DNA of 64,000 nt, taken from the NCBI GenBank assembly GCA_006937955.1, contig SSNP01000094.1:204396-268395 (forward strand), written 5' to 3'. The notes under the pieces are model-generated. The model saw only the letters and a list, made by a program, of their open reading frames with translations. It was not told the DNA's origin and did not search any database. Every line of letters begins with the position of its first letter. Position 1 is the stretch's first letter. The translations under genes and the position numbers were made by a program. Shown here one piece after another: positions 46,452 to 56,942 of the stretch. The DNA is from Pachypanchax playfairii. Its lineage: Eukaryota > Chordata > Actinopteri > Cyprinodontiformes > Aplocheilidae.

Positions 46452-46861
46452 CACCCGAGTTTGAATGGCCTGTACTTGTTTTCGTCACACCTCCTTTGCT
46501 CATTCGTATTCATCAGCTCCCGCAGTTGAAACCACGCCTAGCATGCTGCTGGCTAAAAGCTGTTAGTCTCTTCCAGTTGGATATATGTTTATACTATGTG
46601 TGCTGTTGCCATGCGCAGCGGGGAAGGAAACAAGAAGCCTTGCTCTCATAGGCTAGTTTGTTAGCCAATCTGAGTCCAGCAAATTCACATAATGAATATT
46701 AATGAATTGCAGCCTGAAGCCTGACGAATCTTCACACAGACAAATTGAAAGGTCTGTCAATCAGTGTTTCCTGACGTTTTTTAGATATAAAATGTTTCAT
46801 AGTACAGGTTAATACTTCAGAAATAACCACAAAGTCATAAAATTTGTGTGAAATGGCCTCT
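46295..46861 (+). mobile_element. TTAA-flanked MITE, complete copy 1
   Basis: 567 bp between TTAA at 46291-46294 and 46862-46865. The terminal inverted repeats are about 13 bp, AGAGGCCCTTCCA versus AGAGGCCATTTCA. A TTAA duplication points to piggyBac-type mobilisation. There is no coding capacity. All four family members in this window lie in the same orientation. Confidence 0.88.
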
Positions 46862-47135
46862 TTAAATTGAACTTGAATACATCAGGCAGAGAAGATTATT
46901 TATATATATGTATGTGTGTGTGTGTGTATAAAAAAGTTTATTTTGAATGTAAATCCAAACATAAGATTTTCTGTTCTGCCTCCAGAGGAACTTTGATATT
47001 AAGTCCAAAAATACCCTGTGAGAAAATGGAACAAGTAACGTGTTCTTAGAAATTTCCAAAATCCAGTTTTGATCATTTTACAAAGGTCAGTTATTCTGTG
47101 ACCATTACAATGAAAATCTAACTTACTGAAACTAA

Positions 47136-47783
47136 TGCCCCTTTTCCACCGACAAATCGGCACAGCGCGCTTGAGAGCGGTACAGTATAGCGCGGATTAA
47201 CTCGCTTGAGGCGGTGGAAACATAAAGCGGACGTAAGTGGGAATATGGGCGTGCCCATCTGGCTATGAAAAGTGGCGCGCAAAAGTCTTTGTCCGCGACG
47301 TCACAGTGCGTGAACCAACAACAACAATGGCGGATATACGTGTGTTTTTGTACTTTGCACTCTGTCTGTGGTTCATTTTGGTTGGTTTGATTTTTGGTTC
47401 TTGTGGAGGAAGTCGCCATTGTCCAAAGTCAATTGTATTTTAAAATAAAATATTTGTATGGTTGCTGGGAGTTTTTTTTAAAGCCTTTTGCGGGAGCGCT
47501 TCTGAATCACACCACGTGAACACCACACACAGCGGGGCCAATCAGGGGCTACCACTACGTAGGTAGTCGTGTCACTGGTAGCAGTTTACTGGACCAATCA
47601 GTAGACAGGTGGGCGTGTGGGCCCGCTTTGGGCCTCGTCGGACCACCGAGGAGGTGGTCTGAAAAAAGAGGCCGGGTTGGCGCGGAATGACGCTGTTAAG
47701 ACCTGAGAAAGGCGGTGGAAAAGGGTTCGCAGGGGGCTAAAGTGAACCGGGCCGTACCGTGTTCTGTCGGTGGAAAAGCGGCA
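47136..47783. mobile_element. PIF/Harbinger-type element with TAA duplication
   Basis: 648 bp flanked by TAA (47133-47135 and 47784-47786). The ends are TGCCCCTTTTCCACCGACA and the inverse of TGCCGCTTTTCCACCGACA, 18 of 19 identical. GCGGTGGAAA and GGTGGAAAAG words recur inside both ends (about 47212 and 47712), likely subterminal binding repeats. It is strongly G+C- and CpG-rich. It contains a short frame starting ATGGCGGAT at 47327 and an AATAAAATA just after its stop. Confidence 0.85.
47327..47443 (+). CDS. short ORF inside the Harbinger-type element, function unknown
   Basis: A 38-codon frame beginning MADIRVF, with one hydrophobic stretch (about residues 5-24, a possible membrane segment) and a basic, cysteine-containing end. 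The ATGGCGGAT start is the same as that of the Harbinger exon at 13504. A polyadenylation-like AATAAA follows the stop within about 10 bp. It may be a degraded or replaced first exon rather than a working peptide. I do not recognise it, and coding status is unproven. Confidence 0.25.
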   Translation: MADIRVFLYFALCLWFILVGLIFGSCGGSRHCPKSIVF

Positions 47784-47786
47784 TAA

Positions 47787-49380
47787 CTAACCATAGGAAG
47801 GAACTGGCACCTCTATTTCTGATTTTACAGCCTGTCATGTATTGTATTTTTTTTCCTAGTTTTATTTTTTGTTTAGGTATTTGTTGTTGTATTTTCTATT
47901 TTGCTTTTTCGTAATTTTTTTTTGTACAGCAATTTGGTCAGCTGTCATGCTGTATGTTAAAGTGCTCTATAAATAAACTTGACGTGATTGTTAGAGCAGA
48001 GCGTGGGTCTAAAATCCCAGATCTAAAAAGGCAGCGATATCCTTGTAAGGTTCTCATAGTTAAATCCTGCTGTCTAAATAAAAACAAATAATAAGTGCAG
48101 TGTAAACATGCATAACATACTTATGCTGAAAACACAGATTCATTTTTGAAAAAGAAAAGATTTGTGTGGTGCAAAGATGCCACGAGGGATTAAGAAGAAA
48201 ACTGTGTATCAGGCTGTATTACACAGCGAGAGAGAACACTCTGAGCAGTCTTACCACATAAAGCTGTTACTTTCTATTCTGCAATAAAATGTCTTTTGAT
48301 ATGTTGCAAAATTTCAGAATTTATTTTATATGCCATCCAAGATGGGGGTTACAGGAGGTGAAAAGTTTTACAGGAAACATCTGATCTAATTTATATTCTG
48401 CTCACTCGGTCTTGCATCAGAAGAGAATGACTGTTTGACTTTAAGTAGAGTTTGGCAGCTGCTGCATCAAGACCTTTGATTTCGCAGTTATTTAGTCAGA
48501 AGCGTTTAAAAAATCTTGCAATCTGTTTCCTCTTGAAATTACAGATATACACTTCTACTTTTCTTTTTTCAGTGTCCAGTTATTATTTGACTTGATTTAT
48601 TCAGTTTGCTTAACTTGTTTAATTTTCCGTCTTGTGTTTTGCGGAGCATTTCAGATCTGCTGGAAGTAATGTCTGGGCCGGTTACTGCACTGCCATCTTA
48701 TTTGATTTTCCATGTGTCAGGTCAAAACTGTCAGCTGACTTTGTCAGTTTCTAAAATACATTAGAAGCATCTACTCCAAGATTCTGTTTTGAGATCAAAA
48801 GAAATTCATGCTTCCTTCCACATCATCTCTAATAACTTCTGTGCACATGAGCCATCTGGATCTCAAGCTGTTTTTTTTTTTTTTTTTTTTTAATCAGTTA
48901 CACATACAAGACTGAGTAAGAGTTTGGTGGCTGTTAATATAGACAGAGTTTAAGTCTGTTGTAAGCCATTTTCCTCCAAAGCTGCATGGTTGTATGTTGA
49001 ATTTACTTGAAGCAGCTACTCGTGCATGCTGCCTTTTTTTTTTTTTTTTCCGTCTTCAACTGTTTTCTTCACCATGGAACAATTTTCCTGTGGAAAGTTG
49101 TTTTGTTGAAAGGGCCACTGCTAGATTTTCTTTTATACTGTGATTTTGTTTCCACCTCCCTGCTGTGTGCTTTACACATGTTTGAATGACAGGTTTGGGC
49201 TTTTTTTTTATTTGAAACATGACAAAATGGCCAAAGTTGAGCTTTGATAGAACTTTTCAAAATTATTGAGAACTCAGATCTTCATTTAATAAAACACTCC
49301 CAATTTACTGAAGTAACCTGAAGGGAACTTATTTATTTTTATTGAAATTTATTTTCATTGTGCAGCACATTGTCAGTCAT
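47787..49380. other. no gene seen; LINE-tail fragment and poly-T runs
   Basis: About 47930-47995 reads like a LINE 3' end (GTTAAAGTGCTCTATAAATA followed by AACTTGA). Poly-T runs of about 21 lie at 48871-48891 and about 17 near 49033. Otherwise unrecognised. Confidence 0.5.
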
Positions 49381-49384
49381 TATT

Positions 49385-49470
49385 GTATCTATACCCACTT
49401 ATTCCGGATCAGGGTTGAGAGGAGCTGGTGCCTGTCTCTGGCTGTCTCCAACAATTGGCTTTTGCAAAGC
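49385..49470 (-). repeat. fish LINE 3'-UTR-like fragment
   Basis: TTATTCCGGATCAGGGTTG followed by GGAGCTGGTGCCTGTCTC is the inverted form of the GAGATAGGCACCAGC-type block in 44757-44925. Confidence 0.5.
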
Positions 49471-49506
49471 AAATGCAATATGCTCTGAGTATCACCTTTT
49501 TTTGCG

Positions 49507-49510
<4 letters not shown>

Positions 49511-49578
<68 letters not shown>
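49511..49578. repeat. (CA)34 microsatellite
   Basis: A perfect CA run of 68 bp. A shorter interrupted CA run lies at about 49868-49896, on the far side of the repeat at 49579-49830. Confidence 0.98.
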
Positions 49579-49579
<1 letters not shown>

Positions 49580-49830
49580 GTGTGTTTTGTTATCCTTATG
49601 GGGACCGTCCATTGACTTCCATTGATTTTAGTAACTAGATTTATACCTAACCCAAACCCTTTTACTAACCTTAACCATTACTGATCTATAACTAACCCTA
49701 AGACTAACTAAAACTCTATTCACACCATACCTATAAACCTAACCCCTAACCCTAAAAAGGGGAGTCCCCCTTATGGGGACCCGGCTTCGGTCCCCACAAG
49801 AACCCTCGGACCCCAGAAAGATAGTAAAAG
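49579..49830. repeat. dispersed repeat with GGGGACC inverted ends between two CA runs
   Basis: The left part has CCTTATGGGGACCGTCCATT and the right part GGTCCCCACAAGAACCC, roughly inverted. A second pair (TTATGGGGACCCGG and CGGTCCCCACAAG) lies within the right end. The middle contains CTAACCCTAA-like words. I recognise this arrangement, bracketed by CA microsatellites, as a frequent teleost repeat, but I cannot place it in a superfamily. Confidence 0.6.
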
Positions 49831-49899
49831 TCAGGAAACGGGTCCTCAGGAGGTCAGAAATACAAGCCCACACACACCCACACACACACACACACAAAA

Positions 49900-50367
49900 T
49901 GTTTTATATGTAGAACTCAAACTCTAAACACACAGTTGGAAGTGTTTTAAATACTTTAAACATTCTAAAATGATTTTTTTCTTGTTAATAGAAGACTATT
50001 TGCTTAGCTACCACAACTTATGAGCATAAATAAAACTAAAGAAACTGGAGGACTGGAAGGTGCAGGAAATAAAAGTTACAGGGGTAAGAAGACAAGAAAC
50101 AGAAATTCAATAATACGCATGCTCTGACAGAGGGGTGGCGAACACCAAAGAGTTATAATTGAATAAAGAAAAACTGAGCTGAATTAGCTGTTGCAGACAT
50201 GCAAACAATTAACTATTTACAGGAAGCTGGGAGATAAAATGAGTTGTGGCACAAAGAAGGATAATTAACAATATAAACATAGGAATTCACAGAAAAACCT
50301 AAAACATCCAAAACTGGGATACTCTTGTCTTTTAGCTGGCAACATGTAGCTATTTAAGCTATTGGGA
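49900..50367. other. no gene seen
   Basis: AT-rich sequence without recognisable features. Confidence 0.45.
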
Positions 50368-50590
50368 TCAATAATGTTTACATTCAAACATGCACAAAAC
50401 TTGTGTAGAGGGGTACAGGTCCTGGATAAAGTTCAGGTTTGCATCACTAATTGTCAGTGTGTTGATTGCTGGGCTAAGCCAGACCGTGACAAACTTGGAA
50501 AACATAGGCTGGATCATGATTGAGTAAAAGTTAACCAGAAGCTCATGTAGCAGGTTAAACCTCAACTTCCATAAGAAGTACACCAAGAAA
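50368..50590 (-). pseudogene. LINE polyprotein C-terminal scrap
   Basis: The minus-strand frame contains VYFLWKLRFNLLHELLVNFY, followed by VTVWLSPAINT and LNFIQDLYP. The order ..YFLRKL.....LL..FY....., TVW.S and LQ.LY is that of the region after the RT domain in fish APE-type LINEs, as in 17800-18500. No other part of the element is next to it. Confidence 0.5.
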
Positions 50591-50647
50591 TGATTATTTG
50601 ACTTTTTTTGTTGTCAAATATGTTTACAAAACTTGACATATTTAAAT

Positions 50648-51190
50648 AACATCCATCCATCCATTTTTTTTCTGCCTATTCTAGGTTGAGTTACCAGGGC
50701 AACAGTTTCAGGAGGGAAACGCTGACATCCTTCTCCCCAGTGACACGCTTCAGGTTCTTTGTTTTTTGCAGGGATCCCAAGGCATTTTACGCCAGAGTGG
50801 ATATAAAATCCTTCCTGTAAGCATGGTGGGGTGGTTACTAAGAGGGATCTAATCAGATGTTTAAACCACCTCAGCTGACTCCTTTCAAGACAGAGCAACA
50901 GCAGTTCGTCTTCAAACTCACATCAGATGAAGAAGCTCCTTGTGTTATCTTTAAGGCTGAGCTCTGCTATTCTATACATACAGAACATTTTTGCTGCTTG
51001 CATCAAAGATCTCATTTTTTTGGTCACAACCCAGACATCATGACAATAGGTGAGGATCAGAATGTAGACAGAACAGTAAATCAAGAGCTTTTCCTGTTGG
51101 TTCAACTTTGTCTTCCCCACAATAGACTGAAGCAACACCCTGATTACTAAGAACAAAGTCCTAATCCATTAATCCAACACTCGCTCCATC
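50648..51190 (-). pseudogene. RTE-type LINE 3' portion
   Basis: On the plus strand it begins with (ATCC)n, the inverted form of the GGATGGAT tail typical of fish RTE elements. The minus strand then encodes pieces of the polyprotein C-terminus: SVYILILTYCHDVWVVTKK, MRSLMQAAKMF and IAELSLKD (50923-51110). Relatives have SV..PILTYGHE.WV, R..QAAEM and GLSL.D at these places. The frame 50614-50898 covers the more diverged last part. Stops and shifts are present, so it is dead and 5'-truncated. Confidence 0.7.
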
Positions 51191-51835
51191 AATAATGAAC
51201 AAAAGTACCACAATACTTGATGTAAAGACTTACTCCCACCACTTAACAACTCACACCTTGATATGATGGGGGGGTGGGGCACCTCTGTTTTGGGTTATTT
51301 CGTAATCCCATTGCTCCCTTTGAAGAACTTTTGATATTGCCCTGCTTTTTAAAGCTAGACTGGGCAACTATGGCTGTGGTTTGAGAAGATGACTACTGCA
51401 GCTCTGATTAGTTGTATATGACTCGTTCTGTGTCTCATGATTGCTGCTGTAAGTGTTCCATGGCTGATTTCAGGTTTGTTTTACCTTTTTCCATCTTTTT
51501 GATAGCTCACAAACAGATTTTTTACACCTCTTGTAATTCTTCACTGTCTAGAGGCTTATAGCAGTTTTTTAAATAGGAATTGCATTTGATCATTCATGAG
51601 TAAATAGCTTAAATTTTAGAAAAGTAACACAGTTTTGAACAACAAAAACAACAAAAGAGGATTGTTGTATTGTCTGTCAAGCATTGCAGAACCTTGTGAC
51701 CTATGTGTGTTTTATCTGGATGGGTATTGGACTTTTTATACCACCACTGTCTTGACGACAAGGATCAACATTCGAATGAACAGGCTGACCAAAGCATATC
51801 CAGCTGTGTTTGAAGAGCTGCTGTAATGGAACAGC
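51191..51835. other. no gene seen
   Basis: A G-run near 51267 and otherwise featureless AT-rich sequence up to the hAT insertion. Confidence 0.45.
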
Positions 51836-51843
51836 AGGGACTG

Positions 51844-52915
51844 TAGGGATGGGACGATACACTTAAACTCACGATACGATGCACCTCGATATGTCAGAGT
51901 CACGAAACGATATGTCACGATACGATATCAAAAAAGAAAAAAAAACAAAAAAATATTACTACATAATAACAACTTGTTTAATTTTGTTTCAGTTGCACAC
52001 ACGGAAACACAAGGCCTAACAGTATAGCGCTTTTCATGTTTTTAGCACATTACTGAAGAGTTTTCTCTTCATGCTGAGTTACTATGATTGGACACCTCTC
52101 TGAAACATGCTTTTGTGCACAAAATATTGTGCAGCGGTCGCACTCGCAGCTCGATGAGGCTGAGTCACAGATATTACACGAGCTAATCAAAATTTAGCTT
52201 TTGCTTTAATCAACAACAATATACTACAAAGGGACAGGTCCCATTCTAAGACGTTGAAGCCGCTGCAGTACGAACCATCGGCTTCAAATGGTAGTACGGT
52301 CGCGCGCGTGCGCGCAGCACCTGTTTGCAGAGTCACACTTTGTAACTGGAGCTAATAGCGTTGGCTAACAGTGTACTAGTAGAGAAGAGCCTCATTCTAT
52401 GCCGCCAATACGCTGAAGGGCGAACTATCGGCTCGAAACGATACAGATCAGAGCTGCTCCTCTCATCCAAATATTCCTCCATTTCACCTGTCCCTCTCTG
52501 GCGCGTGTGTCAGTCAGAGTGACATTTCAGTCACAGCACAGAATGCCGCGCCTTGTTAGTCTGCCAGTCACTCCCATTTTCATGTTATTTTTTAAATCTC
52601 AGACTGTATCCGGGGAGGGGGGGTAAGTTTTCCTTCAAGCAGTTTCACTATGTCTTTTAAATCTGATATATCAGTGTTATCCAGAGTGTCGATTTCTCTC
52701 ACATTCCTTTGGATTTCTGGGCAGCTCAGTGCTGCTGAGACAGCTGCTTGTTGCTCCAGGTAGCGCGCTAGCATGTCGTATGTGCTATTCCACCTGGTCT
52801 GGACATCGGTGATGAGTCTAGTCTTTATTTCGCGATACATTTTTTTCAAACTCGATGCATTTCGTCACGTTTTGTATCGCGATATTTCGCCAAACGATAT
52901 TTCGTCCCATCCCTA
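51844..52915 (-). mobile_element. hAT-superfamily derivative with 8-bp duplication
   Basis: 1072 bp with ends TAGGGATGGGACGA and its exact inverse (14 bp). It is flanked by AGGGACTG (51836-51843) and ATGGACTG (52916-52923), an 8-bp target duplication with one mismatch. Both ends are packed with ACGATA or its reverse TATCG, as expected of hAT subterminal binding repeats. It keeps one fragment of transposase coding on the minus strand. About 52230-52560 is CpG-rich and contains a CGCGCGCGTGCGCGC run. Confidence 0.9.
52592..52849 (-). pseudogene. hAT transposase fragment
   Basis: An 85-codon open fragment containing VQTRWNSTYDMLARYLEQQ and, further on, EIDTLDNTDISDLKDIVKLL. The TRWNSTYDML block is the most conserved signature of the RNase-H-like/insertion-domain region in ZBED-like hAT transposases. 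The block normally next to it is cut off by a GGGGGG run at 52616-52622. The zinc finger, the other catalytic segments and the C-terminal dimerisation region are absent, so no transposase activity is expected. Confidence 0.85.
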
Positions 52916-52923
52916 ATGGACTG

Positions 52924-53255
52924 ATGTGTGACATTCGATCGATAGGTGACTTCAGGGTACCTCCTGCAATGATTCTGGAGTTTGGTTTTGGTTTGGACAT
53001 TAACTCTGACCCATTACCAATTGTCTGCATTTTGAAGGCCAGTAACAACAGCTTTGAACCAAACAGCTGTCCATTCCAAACCAAACTGCAGCTTGAGCAT
53101 AGGCCTGTGAGGGTCAAAAAAATCTACTGATATAGGACCAGTAGTGTGGCTGTGTTGAAAACTTCATCTATTAAAACTGCATGGCAATACAGTCAAATTA
53201 CTTTTCAACATGTGCAGTTTCATTTGATTTCAAAGATTGGGTACTTTAACCTAGA
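52924..53255. other. no gene seen
   Basis: Opens a 91-codon frame that begins inside the hAT end (52855-53130). The part outside the element has no recognised motif. Confidence 0.4.
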
Positions 53256-53613
53256 GTGGGGCGGCCGTGGCTCAGGCGGTAGAACGGGTCGTCTGGTAAC
53301 CGGAAGGTCACCGGCTCAAATCCCTGCTCCCACCGGACAAAAAGAACGCCTGGCCGTTGTGTCCTTTGGGCAAGACACTTAACCCACTTTACCTGTTTGG
53401 TGCTGGTCGGAGGGTCTGGCGGCGCAGGTGTCTGGCAGCCTCTCCTCTGTCAGTGTGTGTCCCAGGACAGCTGTGGCTACGTGTCTAGTTTATCACCATC
53501 AAACATGTGAGTGTGTGTGTGAATGGGTGAATGACAAACTGTAGTGTAAAGCACTTTGGGGGGTCGTATGACCTGAGTAAAGCGCTATACAAGTACATGC
53601 CTTTTACCATTTA
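53256..53613 (+). mobile_element. tRNA-derived SINE, full length
   Basis: The head carries an intact A-box TGGCTCAGGCGG (53268-53279) and B-box GGCTCAAATCC (53313-53323, one change from the consensus). A body with TTGGGCAAGACACTTAACCC follows, then a 3' region with GTGAATGGGTGAATGAC, AAAGCACTTTGG and AGCGCTATACAAGTAC, ending CCATTT. The tail resembles LINE-derived tails of V-SINE-like families. RNA polymerase III transcription is possible in principle. It is not a tRNA gene. Confidence 0.88.
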
Positions 53614-55897
53614 GTGTAAAATTGACAGCAATTTATACATGGCTGTTGTGTACTATACTACACCTCACTTTGCCTATTTATGAAACAATATCCTTTAGAT
53701 CTAGCTATCTGTAACTTATGTTTCCTTAAAGATGGCAAAGATCTTACTTGGTTGTGTTAATCAAACACAACCAATTGGACTGTAGAGAAGGTGAAAGTTA
53801 TCTTCCAAGAATATTATTCCTTGCCTCCATTGTCGGTATTTTATTTATATTTGTTATGTATGCTTGTCGTGGTAATGTGTGTCTCTAGATCTCAGACATT
53901 ATTTTTCTCTAAAGACTTAGTTTTATTAAAGGATCAGAAAAGATGATGAAGAAAAACTGGACCATCCTAAACACACGCGCACACACACAACCACACACAT
54001 ACCATTCTCAGTCCTTTTCTTTTGTTTGTTTGTTTGTTTGTTTTTATTTTAACATCTGTGACTTGTCCAACAACAGAAAACACCTACACATTTCAGTTCA
54101 TGTTCCACAGATACACCGATGGATGCGGTGAGATTTGTCACGCTAGTGTTCAAAGTAGATCATCTCATGGTTTCAATAACTGTGTGTACATGTTTGTGTA
54201 CATGGGTGGCTTTATATACTACAGACATCTACACTTGCTGACTGCTGACAGGTGCATTCAGTTATAAAGAATAATCTTTTTAATGACTCTGACTTTTGAA
54301 ATTAGACTAGTAGAAAGAACCATGAAGAGTTTCTTCATTGTCCGCATGAAAAATCCTCACACGGTTACTTGATCCTCCAAATTGGATGTTTTGATGAGCA
54401 CAGATTTGAGTGGAATGGAGGCTCATCACTCAGTCTGTACATGTTTGTTTCTAAAAGCTTTGAAGAATCAGGCAAATCCAGATTGTTGACATCCTTCCTC
54501 ATTTGTTATAAGCTTCATACTGTTTGTCATAACAAGGACTGAGAGAAGGTCGAGCTTCAGTAAACAGATCTCTAACCCTCGACACTCTGAACATGAAGAG
54601 TCAGTGACAATCTGCTGAGTGTAACCAAAGAGGCAAAATCAGTCACCATGATGGGCACTGGCATATTTCAATCACAAGAATGTACACATGTGGATGTAGG
54701 CTTGATTGCAAAAAGAAAGTTTCTATCATATCTACAGTATGATGTGTGTGTTCACTGTGGATGAATGAAGGGACTCCACAAAGAGCAGTGGTTTGAATGT
54801 TTGCATTGTGCCTACTTTTGTGCATGTATCCCAAAAAGGAAAAAGTGTATCTGACACACTTTCAACTAATTATTTGCTATAAAATCTAAAAAAAAAACTA
54901 TTCTTTACAATTCTTCATTGAAATGTGTGATTAATGAAGCCTAATGTTTCATGCAAGTTCCAAATTTACTGCCACTTGGCTGACTGTGTCATCTCTCCAT
55001 TTTTCCCCAAGCATCATGTGATGTTAATTAATGAACCACATGAACAACCTTCCTTTGTTTACACTATTTTTTTTGTTTTGATCAAAAGAGAAGCTCGTGT
55101 CATCTGCTACATTCTGGGCTTTTGTTGCACAAGGATTGTTTCATCATCTCAGAGACAGAAGAAAGAAACTGTTCAGAACTGTAGAAAGCATGAACCTTTG
55201 GCATTTATTTAAGATTAAGATTCATGTTATCAAGATCTATCTTTTTAGTAAGTGGATTTGGCTGCTTTCAGAAGATACCAAGCTATTGTTGTGTTTTTAG
55301 CCTTCATACTAAAAAAAAAAAACAACAATAATAATCAAAATATTTATTCTTCAAACTTATAGAAAGTTAGCAAAAACGGTAATCCCTGGAATATCAATAT
55401 TTAATCTAACAATAAGGAAAATAATCACCCACAACTGTTTTAGAGTTTATGTAATAACCCTGTCATTAGAAGACCTACAAGGAAAACTCCTCCCACATAT
55501 TTTAACAGAATAATTAGACGCTTATTTTTAGAATTTTTTTAAATGTATTCTTTGTGTTATATTTTATAGGTTACTTTAACTACATGGCAAAAATCACATG
55601 TTATTTTTACATTCTCACACATAAACATGCGTCTTTTTAAAAGAGAAGTAAAGGGATACTGGAACAAGTTCAAGCAACTTCTATAAAAACTGCTGCTGGA
55701 ACAATGTCCCATGTGTCTGTATAAAAACTCTTTTTTTTTTTCAGAAGGAGGAAAATCAGACTTTGTGGCTTTTGTCATGAATTCAGCAAATATATAGGAT
55801 TAATAAACAGTTTTTTTTATCATATTGTTCTTAATTTCCATGAGATGTGCTTTTATACAAACTTAAAATGTCATTGTGTGGACTTCTCTGATTAATC
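53614..55897. other. no gene seen; small simple repeats
   Basis: A (TTTG)n run lies at about 54020-54044 and an interrupted CA tract at about 53974-53998. Open frames of 62-92 codons here show no recognised domain. Confidence 0.5.
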
Positions 55898-56085
55898 TAG
55901 AATAGAATAGAATAGAATAGAATAGAATAGAAAGCCTTTATTGTCACTGTACATGGTACAATGAGATTTGAAGCTTCTCTATACAGTGCACACATAACTT
56001 GAACATAACGTAAGTAAAATATAAAAAGCTAAAATGGAATATAAAAGTATAAAATATAAAATTACAAATAAAAAGCATTAAGCAT
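55898..56085 (-). mobile_element. LINE/SINE 3' end with (AATAG) tail
   Basis: About six AATAG units (55901-55931) are followed by AAGCCTTTATTGTCACTGTA and CATGGTACAATGAGATTTG. This is the inverted form of a 3' end common in teleost LINE-type repeats, with a pentanucleotide tail. The rest is too short to classify. Confidence 0.6.
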
Positions 56086-56446
56086 TTGTTTTATTTATCT
56101 TCCTTGCAACACTGTGCAATTGATCTTTGTCAACTCCATTACAGAAACCCATAAGTGACATATATGGAGGTCTTTTATGCTGTCTTTGATTGGGAGCACA
56201 CAACAGCTGTTTCTTCCAAGAAAAAACTGCATCTGTCTGACGACAAAACAAAATTCCAACTGTCCAATGGTTGATCACACAGAGGCTAGAGAAGTTACAA
56301 TAAGGCTTCCTATCTGAACAGTGAAGTGGTGTTTGTGAAGGTAACTCTGTATTGTAGTGTGACAAAGGGTTTTGAGCCTAATCCCTTTGCCACTGATAAA
56401 TGGAAGTTCTTGATGCAGTACTATTGCAGGGATCATCAAAGACAGA

Positions 56447-56641
56447 TTAATCAGTGCCAAGAGTTGCCAGAAGACTGGATACCTGTCTACAGGTTCCTTT
56501 GATCATTTTCTCACTATCTCGGTACTTTCTGCCATCAACAAACAACATTATGTTCATGGTTTTCACCACATTAATAAAGAAATTGGTTTCCTTCTTGCTC
56601 CAAAAGTGCAATGCTGTGCTGCGCCTCGCCATGTTTGCCAC
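56447..56641 (-). pseudogene. Myb/SANT-like DNA-binding protein fragment of a Harbinger element
   Basis: A 64-codon frame starting MANMARRSTALHF and then WSKKETNFFINVVKTMN, with DGRKYRDSEKM further on. W(S/T).EET..F...V......DGRK.R is the first helix pair of the Myb/SANT-like protein that accompanies the Harbinger transposase and helps it reach DNA. The later helices are missing or frameshifted. Identification is by motif recognition. Confidence 0.6.
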
Positions 56642-56942
56642 TACTTCCTGTTTACTTCTGAATGTGGGTTTTTAGATGTGCCAAACGGCGCGTACTTGAA
56701 GTTCCTCTACTCAAAAGGCAAAGATTTTTTTTGGAACTGAACATGCATAAAACACAAATTAATGTTCCTTTTGATGGTGATATGCCAGTATGGATTTACA
56801 TGACCAAAAATGTGGTTTAAAAAAGGGTTTTTAAAAACCCTGTTATGAGCATGTTCGGGTTTTTGTTGGTATTTACATGGCCATGAAAGACCGTGTTTTT
56901 GCTAATATTCTGGTTACTGGCTGCATGTAAATGCAGTCATTG
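56447..56942 (-). mobile_element. Harbinger-like element remnant, one end
   Basis: On the minus strand the element starts near 56942 with GACTGCATTTACATGCAGCC, a self-complementary-looking terminus. After about 300 bp comes the Myb/SANT frame (56641-56447). The other terminus was not found to the left, where the sequence from about 56090 to 56450 keeps weak open frames that might belong to the same element. Confidence 0.5.

Noticed and set aside
49358..49625. Overlapping frames through the (CA)n array on both strands
   Set aside because: Low-complexity translation of a dinucleotide repeat.
49640..49760. Telomere-like CTAACCCTAA words
   Set aside because: Only scattered imperfect units inside a dispersed repeat, with no array.
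53256..53340. Possible tRNA gene (good A- and B-boxes)
   Set aside because: The boxes are followed by a SINE body and LINE-like tail, no acceptor stem pairs, and related copies occur at 62.7 kb and 31.3 kb.
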